64,000 nucleotides of DNA, taken from NCBI GenBank assembly GCA_965216515.1, contig OZ244173.1, positions 1,612,001-1,676,000 of the forward strand, written 5' to 3'. Below the pieces are notes generated by a model, which saw only the letters and a list, made by a program, of their open reading frames with translations, did not search any database and was not told where the DNA came from. How positions within the stretch are numbered: position 1 is the first letter of the stretch; each line of letters begins with the position of its first letter. The stretch comes from CAXMRP01 sp965216515. Its GTDB lineage: Bacteria; Pseudomonadota; Alphaproteobacteria; Rhizobiales; Afifellaceae. The position numbers and the translations under genes are program-made. Shown here in pieces: positions 16,515 to 25,334 of the stretch.

Positions 16515-17714
16515 CTATTGGGCCTCTTGTCCGGGAAAAAATTCCGATTTGCTTGCCTCGGGCATGGGCCATTTGATTCCGCTTGCAGTGTTGAAGATGA
16601 CGGCGCTTTCCTGAGGATCGACGCGCCCGTCAGCCGCATCCTGATTGTAAGCGGCAAGGCAAGCCGCGCCTTCCGGGCAAAGGCTGAGCCCGAACTCCCT
16701 GGCCGCTGAATTCCGCATCGCAAACGTCGTTTCATCCGACACCGCGCAAGTGTGTCCATGCGACTGGCGCAGCACTTCCAATATGAGCCGCCCGCCAAGC
16801 GGCTTTGGAACGCGCACGCCGGGGACATTCGTCAAGACCGGAGAAAACGGCTTCATCACATCGACCTGATTTGCAAGAAACGCTTTCTGGATCGGATTGC
16901 ACCCGAGGGTCTGAACCGAAACCATTCTCGGCAGGTTTCCGGAAATCCACCCCAGTGAGATCAGTTCCTGAAACGCCTTCCACATACCTATGAAGCCGGT
17001 TCCTCCACCCGTCGGATAGTATATGATATCAGGCAGTTGCCAGCCGAATTGAAGGGCCAGCTCCAACCCGATCGTTTTCTTCCCCTCAAGCCGATAGGGC
17101 TCCGCAAGCGTCGACAGGTCATGCCAGCCCTTTTCCCGTGCCGCATTGCGCGACAGCAATCCGCACTGATCGATCAGTCCATCGACGGCGTAGGATTTGG
17201 CGCCGAAAAACGACATTTCCCGCAACGCAATCTCCGGCGTATCGACGGGTGTGAAAATATGGACGTCCATGTCGGCCGCCGCACCGTAGGCGGCAGCCGC
17301 AACGCCGGCGTTCCCGGCGGTCGGCACGGTCAGGGCGGAAAATCCGAAATGCGATGACATAGTCACGGCGACCGCCATGCCGCGCGCCTTGAACGATCCT
17401 GTCGGCAGGCGACCTTCGTCTTTGACCGCCAGGGCGGGCCGGCCCGGAATCCTCACCAGCGGCGTCATGTTTTCGCCGAGCGAGATCGGTGCCTGCCCTG
17501 CCGGCACCGGAAGGAGTTCGCGCCACATCCACATTTCCGGCAGCCGCGAAGCAAGACGGTCCCGATCCAGTTCGGCCGCCAGTTTGCCCAGGGCGTACCG
17601 GACCAGAAGCGGTGCGCCGGCGTCCGACAAGCCATGCATTCGGTCATGCGGGACCGATTTGCCGCTGACGCTGCACTCAAGGTGGGACACGTAGCAGTCG
17701 TGATCAGGCGACAT
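16515..17714 (-). CDS. Threonine synthase-like PLP-dependent enzyme
   Basis: 399 residues from the ATG at 17714. The fold-type II PLP signature is clear: GSFKARGM carries the Schiff-base lysine, TAGNAGVAAAAYGA is the asparagine loop, and YYPTGGGTGF is the phosphate-binding glycine loop. The CxxCG zinc-like pairs found near the N terminus of many ThrC-like proteins are largely lost here (LECSVSG, then no second pair). It lies 101 bases downstream of a glutamate/aspartate-type importer on the same strand. True threonine synthases are usually found with hom, so this copy may act on another amino acid brought in by the importer; that is inference. Confidence 0.8.
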   Translation of the reverse strand: MSPDHDCYVSHLECSVSGKSVPHDRMHGLSDAGAPLLVRYALGKLAAELDRDRLASRLPEMWMWRELLPVPAGQAPISLGENMTPLVRIPGRPALAVKDEGRLPTGSFKARGMAVAVTMSSHFGFSALTVPTAGNAGVAAAAYGAAADMDVHIFTPVDTPEIALREMSFFGAKSYAVDGLIDQCGLLSRNAAREKGWHDLSTLAEPYRLEGKKTIGLELALQFGWQLPDIIYYPTGGGTGFIGMWKAFQELISLGWISGNLPRMVSVQTLGCNPIQKAFLANQVDVMKPFSPVLTNVPGVRVPKPLGGRLILEVLRQSHGHTCAVSDETTFAMRNSAAREFGLSLCPEGAACLAAYNQDAADGRVDPQESAVIFNTASGIKWPMPEASKSEFFPGQEAQ

Positions 17715-17815
17715 GTCGGTACCGGGCAGGCGTCCCATTCTCACGGCACCGCCGGCTGTCGATGGTCGTATTTCAATTCCTATCGCTCCTCCGACAGGGC
17801 TACGGTTTGGCGCCT

Positions 17816-18553
17816 CTAGTGCGTCAGTATTTTTGAGAGGAATTCCATCGCTCGAGGACCGCGTTTGGATTCGAAGAACTCCGACTTGGGACAGTGGTCG
17901 TCGATCCGGCCCCCATCCATGAACACGATTTCGTCGGCAACCCGTTTGGCAAATCCCATTTCATGTGTGACGACCATCATCGTCATGCCTTCCGCGGCGA
18001 GTTCGCTCATCACATCGAGCACTTCGTTGATCATCTCCGGATCGAGTGCGGAAGTCGGTTCGTCGAACAGCATGGCCACCGGGTCCATGGCCAACGCGCG
18101 GGCGATCGCGACACGTTGCTGCTGCCCGCCCGACAACTGCGCCGGATATTTCGATGCCTGATCGCCAAGGCCGACACGATGGAGGAGCTCCCCTGCCCGT
18201 GCCGCCGCCTCCCCCTGTTCGCGGCCAAGAACCCGGACCGGGGCAAGGCAGATATTTTCCGTTACCGTAAGATGCGGAAACAGTTCGAAGTTCTGGAACA
18301 CCATCCCGATCCTGGCACGAAGTCCCGGAAGATCCGTGTCTGGCGCACCGACCGATATACAATCGACGGTAATCTCCCCCTTCTGAAACGGTTCAAGCCC
18401 GTTTATCACCTTGATGAGGGTACTTTTGCCCGAGCCCGATGGCCCGCAAACGACAACGACCTGCCCGGCCTCAACCGACAGCGAACAATCCTGGAGAACG
18501 GGAAAATCGCCATACCATTTGTGCACGTTCGACATTTCAATCATCTGTTCCAC
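17816..18553 (-). CDS. Polar amino acid ABC transporter ATP-binding protein, GltL/GlnQ-like
   Basis: 245 residues starting with GTG after a GGAGGGAGGGG stretch; an in-frame ATG three codons later is equally plausible. Walker A is GPSGSGKST, the signature LSGGQQQRVAIARAL, Walker B MLFDEPTSALDPE, and the switch VVTHEMGFAKRVADE is typical of the polar amino acid subfamily. It energises the importer formed by the two permeases and the binding protein encoded upstream on this strand. The gene order (binding protein, permease, permease, ATPase) is the gltIJKL order. Confidence 0.92.
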   Translation of the reverse strand: MEQMIEMSNVHKWYGDFPVLQDCSLSVEAGQVVVVCGPSGSGKSTLIKVINGLEPFQKGEITVDCISVGAPDTDLPGLRARIGMVFQNFELFPHLTVTENICLAPVRVLGREQGEAAARAGELLHRVGLGDQASKYPAQLSGGQQQRVAIARALAMDPVAMLFDEPTSALDPEMINEVLDVMSELAAEGMTMMVVTHEMGFAKRVADEIVFMDGGRIDDHCPKSEFFESKRGPRAMEFLSKILTH

Positions 18554-18574
18554 GCCCCTCCCTCCGGCATGTAT

Positions 18575-19243
18575 TCAAACCCGACCCGCGTTCATCCGTT
18601 TTTGCAGGCGCGCGACCAAAAAGGTGCCGGCCAGGCAAATGGCCAGGTACACCACAGCCACGGTTGAAAACATTTCGATGAGCCGGTTGTCGCGATTGGC
18701 CACGATGTCGGCGGCCACGAGGAAATCCCGGAGCCCGACGACATAGACGAGCGATGTGTCCTGAAACAAAATGATCGCCTGCGTTAGCAGAACAGGCACC
18801 ATGGCCCGGATGGCTTGCGGCAAAACGATATAGCGCATGGTCTGCAGCCGGGTCAGCCCGAGCGCCATGCCGGCTGCGTTTTGACCGCGCGTGACACTTT
18901 GGATGCCGGCGCGGACAATCTCGCAATAGTAGGCTGCCTCAAACAAGATGAAGGCGATCAGCACCGAATAGAATCCGCCGACCGGTCGACCGGCTATGAC
19001 GGGGACGAGGAAGTAGAACCAGAAAATCACGAGTATCAACGGCATGGAACGAAAGAAGTTCACATATCCGCCCGCGAGCGCGCTGATGAACCTGTTGCCG
19101 ATCGATCGCGCAACGGCCAGGATTGTACCGATGATCAGGCCGCCCAGAACCGACATCACCGTCAGTATCAGTGTAAGCACCATCCCTTCGGCAAGCAGCG
19201 GTATCGACCGCCAGACGACATCGAAATCGAAATCTCCGGGCAT
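18575..19243 (-). CDS. Polar amino acid ABC transporter permease, GltK-like
   Basis: 222 residues from the ATG at 19243 in a TGATG overlap with the preceding permease; a GTG immediately before it is an alternative start. Five or so membrane helices and the coupling motif AGIQSVTRGQNAAGMALGLT mark the HisM/GltK permease family. It pairs with the GltJ-like permease to form the channel for an acidic or polar amino acid. The next gene on this strand is the ATPase, 21 bases on. Confidence 0.9.
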   Translation of the reverse strand: MPGDFDFDVVWRSIPLLAEGMVLTLILTVMSVLGGLIIGTILAVARSIGNRFISALAGGYVNFFRSMPLILVIFWFYFLVPVIAGRPVGGFYSVLIAFILFEAAYYCEIVRAGIQSVTRGQNAAGMALGLTRLQTMRYIVLPQAIRAMVPVLLTQAIILFQDTSLVYVVGLRDFLVAADIVANRDNRLIEMFSTVAVVYLAICLAGTFLVARLQKRMNAGRV

Positions 19244-19965
19244 CACTTCGCCCCGACCGAAATCATGCCGGGAATCATCGTTCGCATTTCGACAACCTTC
19301 ATCACCGTCATGACGAGCATTGTGATGGTGATGTAGAGAACGGTTGCGGCCGTGAAGGCTTCAAAGCCCTGAAATGTGTATTCCTCGATCTGCCGTGTCT
19401 GTGCGGTCAGTTCCAGCACGCCGATGGTCAGGGCAAGCGAGGAGTTCTTGAACGCACCCAGAAACTCGCTGGTCAGTGGCGGCACGATGACCCGGTAGCA
19501 AATCGGCAGCAAGACGTAGCGGTAGATCTGCCAGGTCCTCAGACCAACCGCTTTCGCCGCCTGTTTCTGACCCTTTGAAATGAGCTCGATCCCGGACCGC
19601 ACCTGCTCGCTGACCCGCGCGGCGGTGTACATCCCCAGGCAAACGACCGCGGTCCAGTATTCCGGGTTCGGAATATCCCGTTTCACCCAGTTGCCGGCTG
19701 TTTCCGGCAGGATTTCCGGGAAAACGAAATACCAGAGGAACATCTGGACAAGCAGCGGAATATTGCGAAAGACCGCGACATACCCGACCGCGAACCTCCG
19801 CGCCCAGGCGTTCTCCAGTGTGCGCAGGATCCCGATCGCCGAGCCGAGCGTGAATGCGATAACCCAGGCGGCGAGAGCGACGAGAATCGTCCACATCAGG
19901 CCGGACAAGATCCACCCGGTATAGGGATCCGTGGCCAGGATCGACCAGTTCCAGTTATAATTCAC
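19243..19965 (-). CDS. Polar amino acid ABC transporter permease, GltJ-like
   Basis: 240 residues with a GTG start. The sequence has the GltJ-type N terminus (NYNWNWSILATDPYTGW), a periplasmic loop with LPETAGNWVKRDIP, and the coupling motif SGIELISKGQKQAAKAVGL. About five membrane helices are visible. It follows the binding-protein gene by 61 bases and overlaps the second permease by TGATG. The similarity of both permeases to the GltJ/GltK pair supports glutamate or aspartate as substrate. Confidence 0.9.
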   Translation of the reverse strand: MNYNWNWSILATDPYTGWILSGLMWTILVALAAWVIAFTLGSAIGILRTLENAWARRFAVGYVAVFRNIPLLVQMFLWYFVFPEILPETAGNWVKRDIPNPEYWTAVVCLGMYTAARVSEQVRSGIELISKGQKQAAKAVGLRTWQIYRYVLLPICYRVIVPPLTSEFLGAFKNSSLALTIGVLELTAQTRQIEEYTFQGFEAFTAATVLYITITMLVMTVMKVVEMRTMIPGMISVGAK

Positions 19966-20026
19966 GCCGGCACCCTGTCATCGGCCGACGGCGCCCGGTC
20001 AGACATCGTCGGCTCCTGTCGATCGC

Positions 20027-20923
20027 CTAGTACGGAAAGGACTGGATTTCGAAAGCGGTCTTCAATCGATCCGTTATCGGCATGTTGATATTTGTCGGGC
20101 CCGGCTCGAACCACTTGGCATAGAGCTCCCGCAATTCGCCTGACCGCATCAGGTCGGATATCACCGTATTGCCGAGGAGCCTGAACTCGCTATCGTTTCT
20201 CGGCACCATGATTCCGTACGGATCGTAGGTCAGGTACCGGCCTGTCACCTGAAATTTGGACGGCTCCTTCGACTTCGATATCAGCCCGAAGAGCAATGCC
20301 GCATCGGTGGCATAGGCATCCACCCGACCCGTCTCCACGGCAAGCCAGGCCTGGGGATGGTCCTTCGCCGGCACGATGTCGATGTTGAGACCCTTTTCAG
20401 CCATGATCGCGCGAATTGCCTTCTCGTTGGTTGTGCCGAGCGAAAGCGCCAGCCGTTTTCCGTCCAGATCCTCAATCTCGGTGATGCCGGATCCCTTGAG
20501 CGATCCGACCTTCGTCCCGGTAAGAAAGGTGACATGCAGGTAGTCGACCTGCTTCTGCCGCGTCAGATTGTTCGTCGTGGATCCGCACTCCATGTCGACC
20601 GTGCCATTGGCAATCAGCGCGATCCGGGTCTGGGACGTGACCGGGACGAGATTGACCTCGATCTTCTCAACGCCTGTGCGCTCCTCGATCTGCTCAACGA
20701 TCTTCGCGCAAATGTCCATCGTGTAGCCGATCGGCTCGCCATCCGGACCGATATACGAAAACGGAACGGAAGCTTCGCGGTGCCCGATATTGATGATGCC
20801 CCGTTCCTTGATACGCTCCAGGACGGGCGAATTCAGATCGTCGGCGGCAATCGCCGCCGATGACATGCCCCCGGCCATCACACCGGCCAAGCCCAGCATG
20901 CAACTCGCGAAAATAACGTTCAT
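20027..20923 (-). CDS. Glutamate/aspartate-type periplasmic binding protein, GltI-like
   Basis: 298 residues from the ATG at 20923, which follows GGGAG by eight bases and opens a signal peptide ending in AIAAD; longer in-frame starts lack one. Characteristic GltI segments are present: VTSQTRIALIANGTVDMECG, TTNNLTRQKQ, and LSLGTTNEKAI. These hold the arginine and threonine residues that bind an alpha-amino dicarboxylate in this family. It is the first gene of its operon and is divergent from a LysR gene, which probably controls it. Confidence 0.9.
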   Translation of the reverse strand: MNVIFASCMLGLAGVMAGGMSSAAIAADDLNSPVLERIKERGIINIGHREASVPFSYIGPDGEPIGYTMDICAKIVEQIEERTGVEKIEVNLVPVTSQTRIALIANGTVDMECGSTTNNLTRQKQVDYLHVTFLTGTKVGSLKGSGITEIEDLDGKRLALSLGTTNEKAIRAIMAEKGLNIDIVPAKDHPQAWLAVETGRVDAYATDAALLFGLISKSKEPSKFQVTGRYLTYDPYGIMVPRNDSEFRLLGNTVISDLMRSGELRELYAKWFEPGPTNINMPITDRLKTAFEIQSFPY

Positions 20924-21127
20924 GATGTCGTCTCCCTTTGCCCTGACAACCAAGGGGACCAGGTAATTGCAGACAATACCCGGCGGGTTCGGCGGAACTG
21001 ATCTGATGAACGAACCGCCCGTTACCTCGCCATTCGCCGGTCCCTTGACATGAGCCAAGTATGTCGGGATTTAAAACATAAAAAAAATTCGGAAATTATC
21101 GTTTTTCATAACGGATTGGAATAGATA
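20924..21127. promoter_or_regulatory. Divergent promoter region of the GltI-like operon and lysR
   Basis: This 204-base spacer becomes strongly AT-rich near lysR (about 21070-21110, with an eight-A run and a five-T run), unlike the surrounding DNA, and contains the small inverted repeat AATTCGGAAATT. It must hold both promoters and probably the LysR-binding site; no single T-N11-A box stands out enough to be named. Confidence 0.5.
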
Positions 21128-22069
21128 TTGAGAATCAAACAGTTAGATGCGTTTTTGGCCATTATTCGCACCGGAACCGTGACAGGGGCGGCCGAACTTC
21201 TCAATACAAGCCAGCCCAATGTGACAAAAACCATCAAACAGCTCGAACATGCGCTGGGTATGGTTTTGTTTGAGCGGGTCGGCCGCGGGCTTCGCCCGAC
21301 ACCGGAAGCGGAACTGCTGCATGAGATGGGCGAGCATATTCGGGATGAATTTGCCGAATTCGAACGTCGTGCGCGCTCCCTGAGCGACATGAAAAGCGGC
21401 TATCTCCGCATCGCAACGCAACCAACATATTCCAACGCGGTACTCCCGGCCGCCCTCAAGCAGTTTCGCGCCCACTATCCCGATATCCATATTCGCATCG
21501 ACGTCCTCGGCCGCGACAATATCTTCAAGCTCGATGGGCAGCTCTCCATCGATCTCGCTCTGGTCCACTTCATGGGCGAAACGCCGCCACCTTATGTTTC
21601 GCGAACGATCGCCCAGCATCCGATGGTTTGCCTGGTGCCGGACGGTCACCCGTTGCACCGGCGCGCCGCCGTATCCGTGGCTGAGGCGATTACCCATCCG
21701 CGCATCGGTTTTCCTTCCGATCACATATCCACCAAGCTTGTCGGCCAATGCATCGAACCAGGTCACGCCAACCTCGTGCCGGACATTATCGTCAACTACA
21801 GCTCCCTGGCCTGCGATCTGGTCCGCGAGGGGTTGGGTGTGGCAATCGTTGAACCGATATCGTTCGAGGGGGCCGAACTCGACGGCGTGTCGATCGTCCC
21901 GTTGCAGGAGGAACTGATGTTCAAGACCGGGATCTCCCACCCCAGTCGAAAGGCGGTTTCGCTTCCTGCAAAACGATTGATCGAGATCATCCTGTCCATC
22001 GTTGCAACGATGGAACCGCGGCAGGATCGCCGTGTTTCGTCCCTGTCCATGACGGCGAAATACAACTAG
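21128..22069 (+). CDS. LysR-family transcriptional regulator
   Basis: 313 residues from a TTG start: an in-frame stop lies two codons upstream, and the protein begins exactly where the family does (RIKQLDAFLAIIRTG). The helix-turn-helix reads TGAAELLNTSQPNVTKTIKQ; the C-terminal effector domain follows from about residue 95. The rare start codon may keep expression low. Being divergent from the GltI-like operon, it is likely its regulator, with the imported amino acid or a product of the threonine-synthase-like enzyme as possible effector. The carbohydrate locus begins 183 bases downstream in the same direction. Confidence 0.87.
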   Translation: MRIKQLDAFLAIIRTGTVTGAAELLNTSQPNVTKTIKQLEHALGMVLFERVGRGLRPTPEAELLHEMGEHIRDEFAEFERRARSLSDMKSGYLRIATQPTYSNAVLPAALKQFRAHYPDIHIRIDVLGRDNIFKLDGQLSIDLALVHFMGETPPPYVSRTIAQHPMVCLVPDGHPLHRRAAVSVAEAITHPRIGFPSDHISTKLVGQCIEPGHANLVPDIIVNYSSLACDLVREGLGVAIVEPISFEGAELDGVSIVPLQEELMFKTGISHPSRKAVSLPAKRLIEIILSIVATMEPRQDRRVSSLSMTAKYN

Positions 22070-22252
22070 GCGAAGTGCCGGTTTCCTCAACCGGCCTCAT
22101 CTTGGGATCCCGCGGATCGCCTTGAGCGGAACATCGCCGGAGCGCCCGGCGACGGACCGGCAGCTGGCGGGCAAAAATCCATTCACCAAAAGAGTTTGTG
22201 ACGTCCTCTTTCCATGGTAGCGCAATACCGGAATAGCCAGGGACCATCCACG

Positions 22253-23248
22253 ATGCCGGATCCGAATCGGACCTCGTATGCCGCTCGCCTCAACGCATTC
22301 AGGATCGGCGCCGAACGCTGCTGGCCCGGCAAGCGCACGATCACCACCAGCGACCTGATCGCACGCGCCGGGACGGTCGGCGGGCTTGATTCCGTCGATC
22401 TCAATTTTCCCGATCACATGGAAGGTACGAATCCCGGCGAAATGCAGACGGTGCTGCAGGACAACGGCATGTCGCTCAACGGACTTGCCATGCGCTACTA
22501 CGCCGATCCGCACTACAAACTCGGGGCGTTCACGCACCCCGACCGCACCGTGCGGCGCGCCGCCATCGACCTGACCAAACGCGGTATCGACACCCTGGCC
22601 GAAATGGACGGCGCGCTGATGACGCTGTGGATGGGGCAGGATGGTTTCGACTATGCGTTCCAGTCCGACTACCGGACGATGTGGGACGACACGATCGACG
22701 CCCTCGCCGACGTTGCCGATCACAATCCGCAGATCATGATTTCCATCGAATACAAGCCCAACGAGCCGCGCGCCTATGCCCTGATGCCGGATATCGGCAC
22801 CACGCTTCTGGCGATCGGCGAAGTCGGTCGCGATAATCTCGGCGTCACGCTGGACTTCGCCCATGTGCTCTACGCCGACGAAATGCCGGCTCATGCGGCA
22901 TATCTCGCCAGCCGGCATGCAAAAATCTGCGGCATCCATTTGAACGATGGTTATGGCAAGCGCGACGACGGCTTGATGGCCGGCACGGTCCACCCGGTTC
23001 AAACACTGGAACTTCTGGTGGAACTGGAGCGCTGTAATTATCGCGGGATTTTCTATTTCGACACTTTCCCCGATCAGGGCGGCCTCGATCCCGTGGAAGA
23101 GGCCCGCACCAACATCGCCATCGTCGACCGTCTGCGCGCGATTGCACCCGGCCTTGTCGGCAATGCAGATCTGGCCGAGGCGATTGCCCGCCAGGACGCA
23201 ACCCGCAGCCAGCGGATCGTCGCCCGGGCCATGTTCGGGTCGGACTGA
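22253..23248 (+). CDS. Xylose-isomerase-like TIM-barrel sugar isomerase/epimerase
   Basis: 331 residues from the ATG at 22253, behind AGGGA. The fold and candidate metal ligands fit the AP-endonuclease/xylose-isomerase superfamily: a glutamate in ISIEYKPNEPRAY, an aspartate in GVTLDFAH, a histidine in CGIHLNDGYG, and an acidic residue in FYFDTFP. It probably interconverts a ketose and an aldose or epimerises a ketose. It starts the carbohydrate locus and is followed three bases later by a PfkB kinase, so the pair may act in sequence on one sugar. The exact substrate is unknown. Confidence 0.82.
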   Translation: MPDPNRTSYAARLNAFRIGAERCWPGKRTITTSDLIARAGTVGGLDSVDLNFPDHMEGTNPGEMQTVLQDNGMSLNGLAMRYYADPHYKLGAFTHPDRTVRRAAIDLTKRGIDTLAEMDGALMTLWMGQDGFDYAFQSDYRTMWDDTIDALADVADHNPQIMISIEYKPNEPRAYALMPDIGTTLLAIGEVGRDNLGVTLDFAHVLYADEMPAHAAYLASRHAKICGIHLNDGYGKRDDGLMAGTVHPVQTLELLVELERCNYRGIFYFDTFPDQGGLDPVEEARTNIAIVDRLRAIAPGLVGNADLAEAIARQDATRSQRIVARAMFGSD

Positions 23249-23251
23249 ATC

Positions 23252-24160
23252 ATGGCCTGTGATGTCTTCGTCGTTGGCGCCCTGCATCTCGACGTCATTG
23301 TCAACGCACCACATCTTCCGACAACGGACGAAACCGTATCCGGTTCCGGCGTCGCCTACGCTTTCGGTGGCAAGGGCGGAAACCAGGCGCTCGCCGCAGA
23401 CCGCAACGGTGCGCGAACCGGCTTCGCCGGCCGGATCGGCTCCGACGGGTTTGGCAAGAAACTGATGTCCACCCTCGCCGCCAGCACCGTCGACACAAGC
23501 CAGGTGCGCAAGGATCCCGGCCCCAGCGGCATGAGCGTGGCGATCGTCGATACACGCGGCGCTTATGGCGCGGTCATCGTTTCGGCGGCCAATGCAAACA
23601 TCGATCCCGATGACATCACCGTTCCCGACGGCGCAGCCCTTGTGCTGCTGCAAAACGAAATCCCCGAGCCAGCCAATCTGCGGATCGCCGAAAAGGCCCA
23701 CGCAAAAGGCGCAAGGATCATCCTCAATGCCGCACCGGCCAGACCCGCGGATCCGCGCCTGCTCGATCTGGTTGACGTTCTTGTCGTCAATCGCGGCGAG
23801 GCCGAATCCCTCTCCGGCCGGTCATGTCCGACACCGCAATTGGCCGGACAGGCCGCGGCGGCCATCGCGGACGGCCGGTTTGCTGTCCTGGTGACGCTTG
23901 GTGCGGACGGCGCGGTTCTCCAGGCCCCCGGCCAGGCCGGGGCACGGCATTTTCCGGCTCATCCGGTTGATGTCGTTTCCACCCACGGGGCCGGCGACAT
24001 GTTCGTCGGCGCATTGGCCGCGCGTCTGGCGACGGGAACCGCCACCGCCGAGGCAATCGGCTACGCGCAGGCCGCCGCCGCATTGCATGTCGCCTCGCCC
24101 GTCGCCGAGCGCGCGGCGATCTCGCCCGACACCGTGGCGGCCTTTCGCGCGCCGGCCTGA
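23252..24160 (+). CDS. PfkB-family sugar kinase, ribokinase-like
   Basis: 302 residues. The first PfkB signature GGKGGNQALAADRNGA and the second, VSTHGAGDMFVGALAARLA with the catalytic aspartate, are intact. The N terminus (VVGALHLDVIVNAP) resembles ribokinase. It phosphorylates a sugar or sugar derivative, most likely the product of the isomerase encoded three bases upstream. It ends 29 bases before the stop of a convergent aldo/keto reductase. The locus also encodes an FGGY kinase, so two phosphorylation steps, or two substrates, should be expected. Confidence 0.87.
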   Translation: MACDVFVVGALHLDVIVNAPHLPTTDETVSGSGVAYAFGGKGGNQALAADRNGARTGFAGRIGSDGFGKKLMSTLAASTVDTSQVRKDPGPSGMSVAIVDTRGAYGAVIVSAANANIDPDDITVPDGAALVLLQNEIPEPANLRIAEKAHAKGARIILNAAPARPADPRLLDLVDVLVVNRGEAESLSGRSCPTPQLAGQAAAAIADGRFAVLVTLGADGAVLQAPGQAGARHFPAHPVDVVSTHGAGDMFVGALAARLATGTATAEAIGYAQAAAALHVASPVAERAAISPDTVAAFRAPA

Positions 24161-24189
24161 CCGGGCCACCGCCTCGCCCTGCATCCCGC

Positions 24190-25218
24190 CTAGCCTGTCG
24201 GCGCGTCCCGGCGCAGCAGACCCGCCGTTTTCAGGTCATCCCACAAGGCAGCAGGAATTGGCGCATGCGCGGCCTGCAAATTGCTTTCCATCTCCATGGC
24301 GCCCTGACCGCCGGGTATGACGGAGACTACCGCCGGATGCAGCAGGGGAAACTGAAATGCCGCATCGACCAGGCGCACACCGTGCGCTGAACAGACGGCC
24401 TCGATCCGCGAAACCCTGTCCAGGATCGCTGGCGGCGCCGGGTCATAATTGTACCAGGCACCCTCCCGCGCGCCGGTCGCCAGAATGCCGGAATTGTACG
24501 GACCGCCGATCACGACGCCGATGCCCCGCTGCTGGCAAAGCGGCAGGAAGCTGTCCAACGCCTCCTGCTCCAGCAGCGTGTAGCGGCCCGCCAGCAGGAA
24601 CAGGTCAAAATCGCCGCGCTCCGCCAGCGTCTGGCAGGGTTGCCATTCGTTGAGCCCGCCGCCAAAGGCCGTGATCGTGCCCTGGTCGCGCAGACTGAGC
24701 ACCGCGTAATAGCCGCCGGTCATGAATTCGTTGATTTTTTCGTCAAGGACCGCCTGCGAGCCATGGTTGAAGATATCCAGATCGTGGACATACAGAATAT
24801 CGATCCGGTCAACGCCCAACCTTTCCAGCGAACATTCCACCGACCGCATCACACCGTCGTAACTGTAGTCGTAGATCTCCCGGCGACTGGGCACATCGAA
24901 CCACTTGCCGATCCCGGTTCGCTGGTCCGGCGCGCAAACCTCCAGCAGCCGGCCAACCTTGGTTGAAAGCGCATAGTCGTCCCGCTGCTTTGTGCGCAGA
25001 AACGGATTGAGCCGGGTTTCGGAAAGGCCAAGGCCGTAGAGCGGCGCCGTATCGTAATATCTTATGCCGCCCGCCCAGGCCGCATGGAGGATGCCGGCGG
25101 CATCCTCGTCGCTGATTGCCCGATATAAATTTCCGAAAGGCGCAGCGCCGAAGCCGAGTTCGGTAAATGCAAGGCCACCATTGCCGATCCGGTCCCAATG
25201 TCGCGTTTTCTGTGCCAC
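24190..25218 (-). CDS. Aldo/keto reductase (aldose 1-dehydrogenase-like)
   Basis: 342 residues from a GTG at 25218, chosen because AGGAG sits seven bases before it; earlier in-frame codons lack a site. The catalytic tetrad is readable: D in YYDTAPLYG, Y in the same stretch, K in STKVGRLLE, H in LYVHDLDIF. The overall form resembles D-threo-aldose 1-dehydrogenase and L-fucose dehydrogenase, which oxidise a free aldose to a lactone with NAD(P). It is divergent from the BtpA-like gene and lies inside the carbohydrate locus, so its substrate is probably the imported sugar or a derivative. Confidence 0.88.
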   Translation of the reverse strand: MAQKTRHWDRIGNGGLAFTELGFGAAPFGNLYRAISDEDAAGILHAAWAGGIRYYDTAPLYGLGLSETRLNPFLRTKQRDDYALSTKVGRLLEVCAPDQRTGIGKWFDVPSRREIYDYSYDGVMRSVECSLERLGVDRIDILYVHDLDIFNHGSQAVLDEKINEFMTGGYYAVLSLRDQGTITAFGGGLNEWQPCQTLAERGDFDLFLLAGRYTLLEQEALDSFLPLCQQRGIGVVIGGPYNSGILATGAREGAWYNYDPAPPAILDRVSRIEAVCSAHGVRLVDAAFQFPLLHPAVVSVIPGGQGAMEMESNLQAAHAPIPAALWDDLKTAGLLRRDAPTG

Positions 25219-25334
25219 TCCCACTCTCCTGCCGATACCCCGTCGCGGGGCAATTTGCTTTGCCCGCATCCCTTGCGCTCACTATGATCGAAGCGCGCCA
25301 AGCCATTACAAACAAGTAGGGGGTCCGGCAACGC

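Noticed and set aside
22097..23701. Open frame of 534 codons on the minus strand
   Set aside because: Antisense to the TIM-barrel and PfkB genes, with no domain pattern; a shadow of high-GC coding sequence.
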